Part shown: piece after piece, positions 60,933-64,000 of the stretch | Layout: each line of letters starts with the position of its first letter | Numbering within the stretch: position 1 is the stretch's first letter | Origin: Rhizophagus irregularis | Lineage: Eukaryota; Glomeromycota; Glomeromycetes; Glomerales; Glomeraceae | Length of the DNA stretch: 64,000 nucleotides | Direction of reading: 5' to 3' | NCBI RefSeq assembly: GCF_026210795.1 | Contig: NC_089439.1 | Location: 992,001-1,056,000, forward strand | Made by a program: the position numbers and the translations under genes | Notes under the pieces: model-generated | Seen by the model: only the letters and a program-made list of their open reading frames with translations | What the model was told of the DNA's origin: nothing | Database searches by the model: none

Positions 60933-61349
60933 CTACTCCTGTTGAGTCCATTCATTCCACTTCCAGTCCAGTCTCCAAGGATCGCCTCCCCATCTTTGTT
61001 CACTTAATGCATGCTCTATGGTTTCCCTCTCTTGGGGGTCCACGACCATCCCATTCCTAAGCATTTTCTCCATAATATAAAGCTGATCCTCAGTGAGGCG
61101 GTCTATCCATCTTTTATAGAAGTCGTTTACATCTTCAAATGATATCCAGTCAATATTCCCTTTTTCAAACGGCTTTCCAAGAGCTTGGACATGCCCAATT
61201 GTAGTAGCGTAATTTTTCCATCTCTTATATACTTCTTGACGAACCTCCTGCCACCACACACTATCTACTTTACTCGCTGCAATAAGGTCAGTATCTGGGA
61301 TCTTTGCAACAATGCGTTCGACTATTTCTACTGGTAATCGGTCCAACAT
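60933..61349 (-). CDS. F-box-like protein
   Basis: 138 residues, starting MLDRLPVEIVERIVAKIPDT and continuing DLIAASKVDSVWWQEVRQEV, an F-box pattern (LP.E....I...I...DL......V...W). The rest is tryptophan-rich (WNEWTQQE at the end) with no LRR. It lies between the repeat array and the next Polinton-like gene on the same strand. It may recruit Skp1 and redirect ubiquitination; that is inference. The F-box hit is by eye only. Confidence 0.6.
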   Translation of the reverse strand: MLDRLPVEIVERIVAKIPDTDLIAASKVDSVWWQEVRQEVYKRWKNYATTIGHVQALGKPFEKGNIDWISFEDVNDFYKRWIDRLTEDQLYIMEKMLRNGMVVDPQERETIEHALSEQRWGGDPWRLDWKWNEWTQQE

Positions 61350-61442
61350 GATGTTATGTTACTTATACTATAGCCATCTTCAATTACTGTATGCCCATTA
61401 CAAATGGATAAAAAATATAAACTAAATTCGTACAGGAGCCGC

Positions 61443-61913
61443 TTATGCAAGAAGTTCTGCTAAGGTTTTCTCAGCCTCGTTTTTAGTAATAGCTTGCTTT
61501 GGGGGACCGGTTGATAAGTCCTTAGTCGCATTATAATACAATTCGAAGAGGACCTCAAGCTTATCTAGGAGAGCTTGTTTATTCTTGTATGATTCACGGA
61601 TTTTTGCTATCTTAGCAGTATATGCCGCATTATCTGGGAAGAGTTTTCTGGCCACGAACTTCACATATGATACAGGAGAATTTGCCGTCTGGATTCGCTT
61701 GATATACTTCACATGATCCTGGACAAGGTAGCTGGTTTTGCTAAACCCAGATACTAATGCGACTACTATAGTGTCTTTTAATGCACGGATAATCTTGAGG
61801 ACAGTTTCATCAGAGACAATGGTGAACTGATTGTGTGATGCATCATAAATAACTTTATCACTAATGCTGTCAGTGCTGTTAATAATGCTTGCTAATTCGG
61901 TATATGTTGACAT
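61443..61913 (-). CDS. Unknown 156-residue protein
   Basis: Helical protein starting MSTYTELASIINSTDSISDK, with lysine-rich middle (KIAKIRESYKNKQALLDKLE) and no cysteine pairs or enzyme motif. Located between the F-box-like and polymerase genes in the same orientation, 93 and 113 bp from them, so it is probably a gene of the Polinton-like element. No family recognised. Confidence 0.5.
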   Translation of the reverse strand: MSTYTELASIINSTDSISDKVIYDASHNQFTIVSDETVLKIIRALKDTIVVALVSGFSKTSYLVQDHVKYIKRIQTANSPVSYVKFVARKLFPDNAAYTAKIAKIRESYKNKQALLDKLEVLFELYYNATKDLSTGPPKQAITKNEAEKTLAELLA

Positions 61914-62026
61914 GATTCCTTATACTTTTTTGTACTTTGTAATAAATAGGAATCTTCAAATTGACTTTACATTCAAGCAAGAAAAAATATATATACCTAC
62001 TATAAACCCAACCGCATTCTTGGCAA

Positions 62027-63907
62027 TCATGTCCAGATAACCTTGTTTGCATTTTTCACATGGCAGTATCCTGCGGTTTCAAACTTGAGAGCTTTCAATG
62101 CTTTGGATGCATTTTCTGGACAAGTGATAAGTGTAGGACTACTCGGCTGTTCCTCTAGAATAAATCCATTTGTATGGATGCGTCGTACTTTATCCTTATA
62201 TGGTTCTAATAACTCTGAAGTCGTCTTCCGTCCATGTGCTAATAAGAATGGAGCGATCCTAGGATACTCACCCTTGAAGGGACTACCTGGGTTTGTGAAC
62301 TGGAATCGCCACTGGTCAGATCCTACTGGTACGATGGAGTCAAGTGTGTGGCCTTCTGGAAACTTGAATGGATCTGTTTGATCTGTGGTGAGTGTCTTGT
62401 AATTGCGTTTCCTCTGGCAGAGTGCTCCCCATAGTGTATTGAGAACTCTCTTTGCAACACGACCGGCCACGCCACCCTGGTTCTTTATATTGAAGAGAAA
62501 GTGGACATACTCACCAAATATTACAGTCCCAGGAATTCTTGCTTCTCTGTCATATATCAAGGCATTTGGCTTTCCATCCTGGATTAACTGTATATCGAGT
62601 CCAAGTTTCTTTGCTCGTTGTAAGTCAACAAATGTATAGACTCCCCTCTTATTCTGTCGGAAGAGAATGTCATTACCACTTACCTTGCCCTTGGGCGCTC
62701 CCTGGGAGCTAGCACGAAATAATCCATACAAGGCATAACCTCTATGGTCTACAAAGTCTTTGAGTATTTGAAACTTACCTTGTCGGATTGGAAAGTTTGC
62801 ATTTGATTGCTGAATACTTGGATACAAACTTGTCACGTCGTATTGCCTTCCATAGCCCTTCCATTCATTGTCTGCCCAGATAAGACCTCCCATCATTGCA
62901 TCACTTATCCACTCTGCTTCGACTGGGTCAAGAGGATCATTGGCTGGAACCCCTACACTAAACCGTTCAAAAAGCCAGAGTGCAGTTCTCTTGTACGACC
63001 AGTTGTGGTAAGATAAGTCGATTCCTAGACCGAACTTCTTTGTAGCCTGTAGAAAGGAATCCCGCTCTTCATGGATCCTCTGGTATGTTTCCTCAAATGT
63101 TTCATATATTCCAGTTTTACAATTCTTCTCGATAGGGATGAAGGAGTAACTATCAGAGTTCTTACCTTTCTGAAACTGTCCAACTGTAAGAGACTTAACT
63201 GTCTTACCATTGTATATTGTTACTACATTATTAACCCCATCTTCACGATAAACAAAGGGAGACTTTTGTTTTCTATCTAATTTGCTAGGGTGGAGTCTTC
63301 CGGGATTCAGTGCAAGAGAATAGTGGCCTTCAGACAAAATAAGTGTTGCACGTCTGTCAGATTTGCTCTTAGAAATTCGAGTGGAATCCCCTACAATATT
63401 AAGTGCAAGGCTTCCTGCAAGTTGTTCAACCTTATCCATATATGAGACTGAAACTGGAGCATCACGATTGAGACCTAATGCCTTTTTGATATATTCGGGC
63501 TTTTCGATTGACTTTGGCATTTTAGAGAATGTGCCGTAGATATATTTCAGGCATTCATACAGGCAATCATTTAGCTTCCCGTTGCAACCCCCTGCAACCG
63601 GTGAGGCATCTCTCACATAAATTATGAATCGTTCAAAATAATCAGGGTCTGCGTCATCCAGTAGTTGTGCTTCGTCGTAGTGGTCCAAGAGTGAGAAGAG
63701 GCTGGCTGGTTGGTTTCCTGATGTCCATCCACCGGGTTTCCAGTTTTCATAGGGGAGCAGAATCTGAAATTTATGTGTCAGATACCGGGATTGGAGTCGC
63801 TGTCCAAGTCTTGCTATTGCTCCTCTGGAAAATCTTGCGCCTGAATACTGTAATTCTTTGATATCCGGTCTTGTAGGTAAAGCACGGACAATCTCTAAAT
63901 AAACCAT
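62027..63907 (-). CDS. Family B DNA polymerase with OTU-like N-terminal region
   Basis: 626 residues, ATG at 63907. Polymerase motifs: A is YDVTSLYPS (D357), B is KRVLNTLWGALCQRK (487-500), C is IHTNGF (578-582), where the second catalytic aspartate expected after HT is Asn (codon 62168-62170). The N-terminal region contains GGCNGKLNDCLYECLKYIYG (C115) and, 80 residues on, EGHYSLAL (H195), resembling the Cys/His arrangement of OTU-type proteases. No exonuclease domain is visible between them, and the whole is shorter than the 1000 or more residues common in Polinton polymerases. It probably replicates the element DNA, unless the Asn has inactivated it. Confidence 0.8.
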   Translation of the reverse strand: MVYLEIVRALPTRPDIKELQYSGARFSRGAIARLGQRLQSRYLTHKFQILLPYENWKPGGWTSGNQPASLFSLLDHYDEAQLLDDADPDYFERFIIYVRDASPVAGGCNGKLNDCLYECLKYIYGTFSKMPKSIEKPEYIKKALGLNRDAPVSVSYMDKVEQLAGSLALNIVGDSTRISKSKSDRRATLILSEGHYSLALNPGRLHPSKLDRKQKSPFVYREDGVNNVVTIYNGKTVKSLTVGQFQKGKNSDSYSFIPIEKNCKTGIYETFEETYQRIHEERDSFLQATKKFGLGIDLSYHNWSYKRTALWLFERFSVGVPANDPLDPVEAEWISDAMMGGLIWADNEWKGYGRQYDVTSLYPSIQQSNANFPIRQGKFQILKDFVDHRGYALYGLFRASSQGAPKGKVSGNDILFRQNKRGVYTFVDLQRAKKLGLDIQLIQDGKPNALIYDREARIPGTVIFGEYVHFLFNIKNQGGVAGRVAKRVLNTLWGALCQRKRNYKTLTTDQTDPFKFPEGHTLDSIVPVGSDQWRFQFTNPGSPFKGEYPRIAPFLLAHGRKTTSELLEPYKDKVRRIHTNGFILEEQPSSPTLITCPENASKALKALKFETAGYCHVKNANKVIWT

Positions 63908-64000
63908 TTAATGTATTTATGAATTGTGTTCAGTTGTAATATAGGTTTTTTATACAAAAAATATAAGATAACTAAGAAGTGCTTATCTTATTAAAAGGAG
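63908..64000. other. Right edge, upstream of the polymerase gene
   Basis: AT-rich flank that should contain the polymerase promoter. The Polinton-like element probably continues beyond the window, and no terminal inverted repeat is visible here. Confidence 0.3.

Overview
The window is AT-rich eukaryotic DNA that looks like the transposon-packed genome of an arbuscular mycorrhizal fungus of the Rhizophagus type. Reasons: GT-AG introns, MULE-like and Plavaka-like transposase families of the kind I associate with that genus, F-box genes, Tc1/mariner and hAT elements, RNase H-bearing LINEs and a Maverick/Polinton-type element. The genus is an inference from family memory, not a search. I see no rRNA, tRNA or CRISPR, and no gene that is clearly ordinary host metabolism.

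Left third (1-18,150). The 3' end of a LINE (2-1143) is followed by an intron-containing MULE-like transposase gene. Its first exon (1201-1427) is separated from the rest (13,188-15,106) by about 11.7 kb of nested transposons lying inside intron 1. The inserted material (about 1448-13,122) contains a decayed Plavaka-type transposase, a head-to-head partner gene of unknown function, a 933-bp TA-flanked element, a foldback element and a second element (8634-12,565) carrying a repeated mini-exon array. A deleted Tc1/mariner relative sits at 16,263-17,391.

Middle (18,150-27,800). A Tc1-like transposase gene is split by an 8.4-kb element (18,357-26,777, 3-bp CCA duplication). That element itself holds a 3.1-kb element (22,916-26,005, TAA duplication) with an intact 742-aa DDE-type transposase and C2H2 finger.

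Right part (27,850-64,000). The pieces of one Polinton-like element are scattered between later insertions. They include a retroviral-type integrase with chromodomain, an A32/FtsK-like packaging ATPase, a family B DNA polymerase, a Zn-ribbon protein, an NPITGR-motif protein, F-box proteins and several small unknowns. Removing the recognised insertions leaves about 12.8 kb in the window; the element probably continues past the right edge. I see no double-jelly-roll capsid gene and no adenain-type protease. In their place is a coiled-coil / Gag-like / retropepsin-like gene block (37,665-40,611) whose ORFs are connected by two textbook -1 frameshift heptamers in the correct frames: T TTA AAC between the coiled-coil ORF and Gag, and A AAA AAG before the protease. 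No reverse transcriptase belongs to this block. A DNA transposon/virus that appears to use a retroelement-type Gag-Pro module is the most unusual thing here.

Two nearly identical 8.17-kb LINEs (44,411-52,582 and 52,611-60,784) stand head-to-tail inside a 53-bp hairpin repeat of the Polinton. The first has both ORFs open; the second has a stop in ORF1 and a changed endonuclease residue. A complete Tc1 element (41,552-42,833), a hAT-like element, a CACTA-like element and a degenerate LINE make up most of the remaining sequence.
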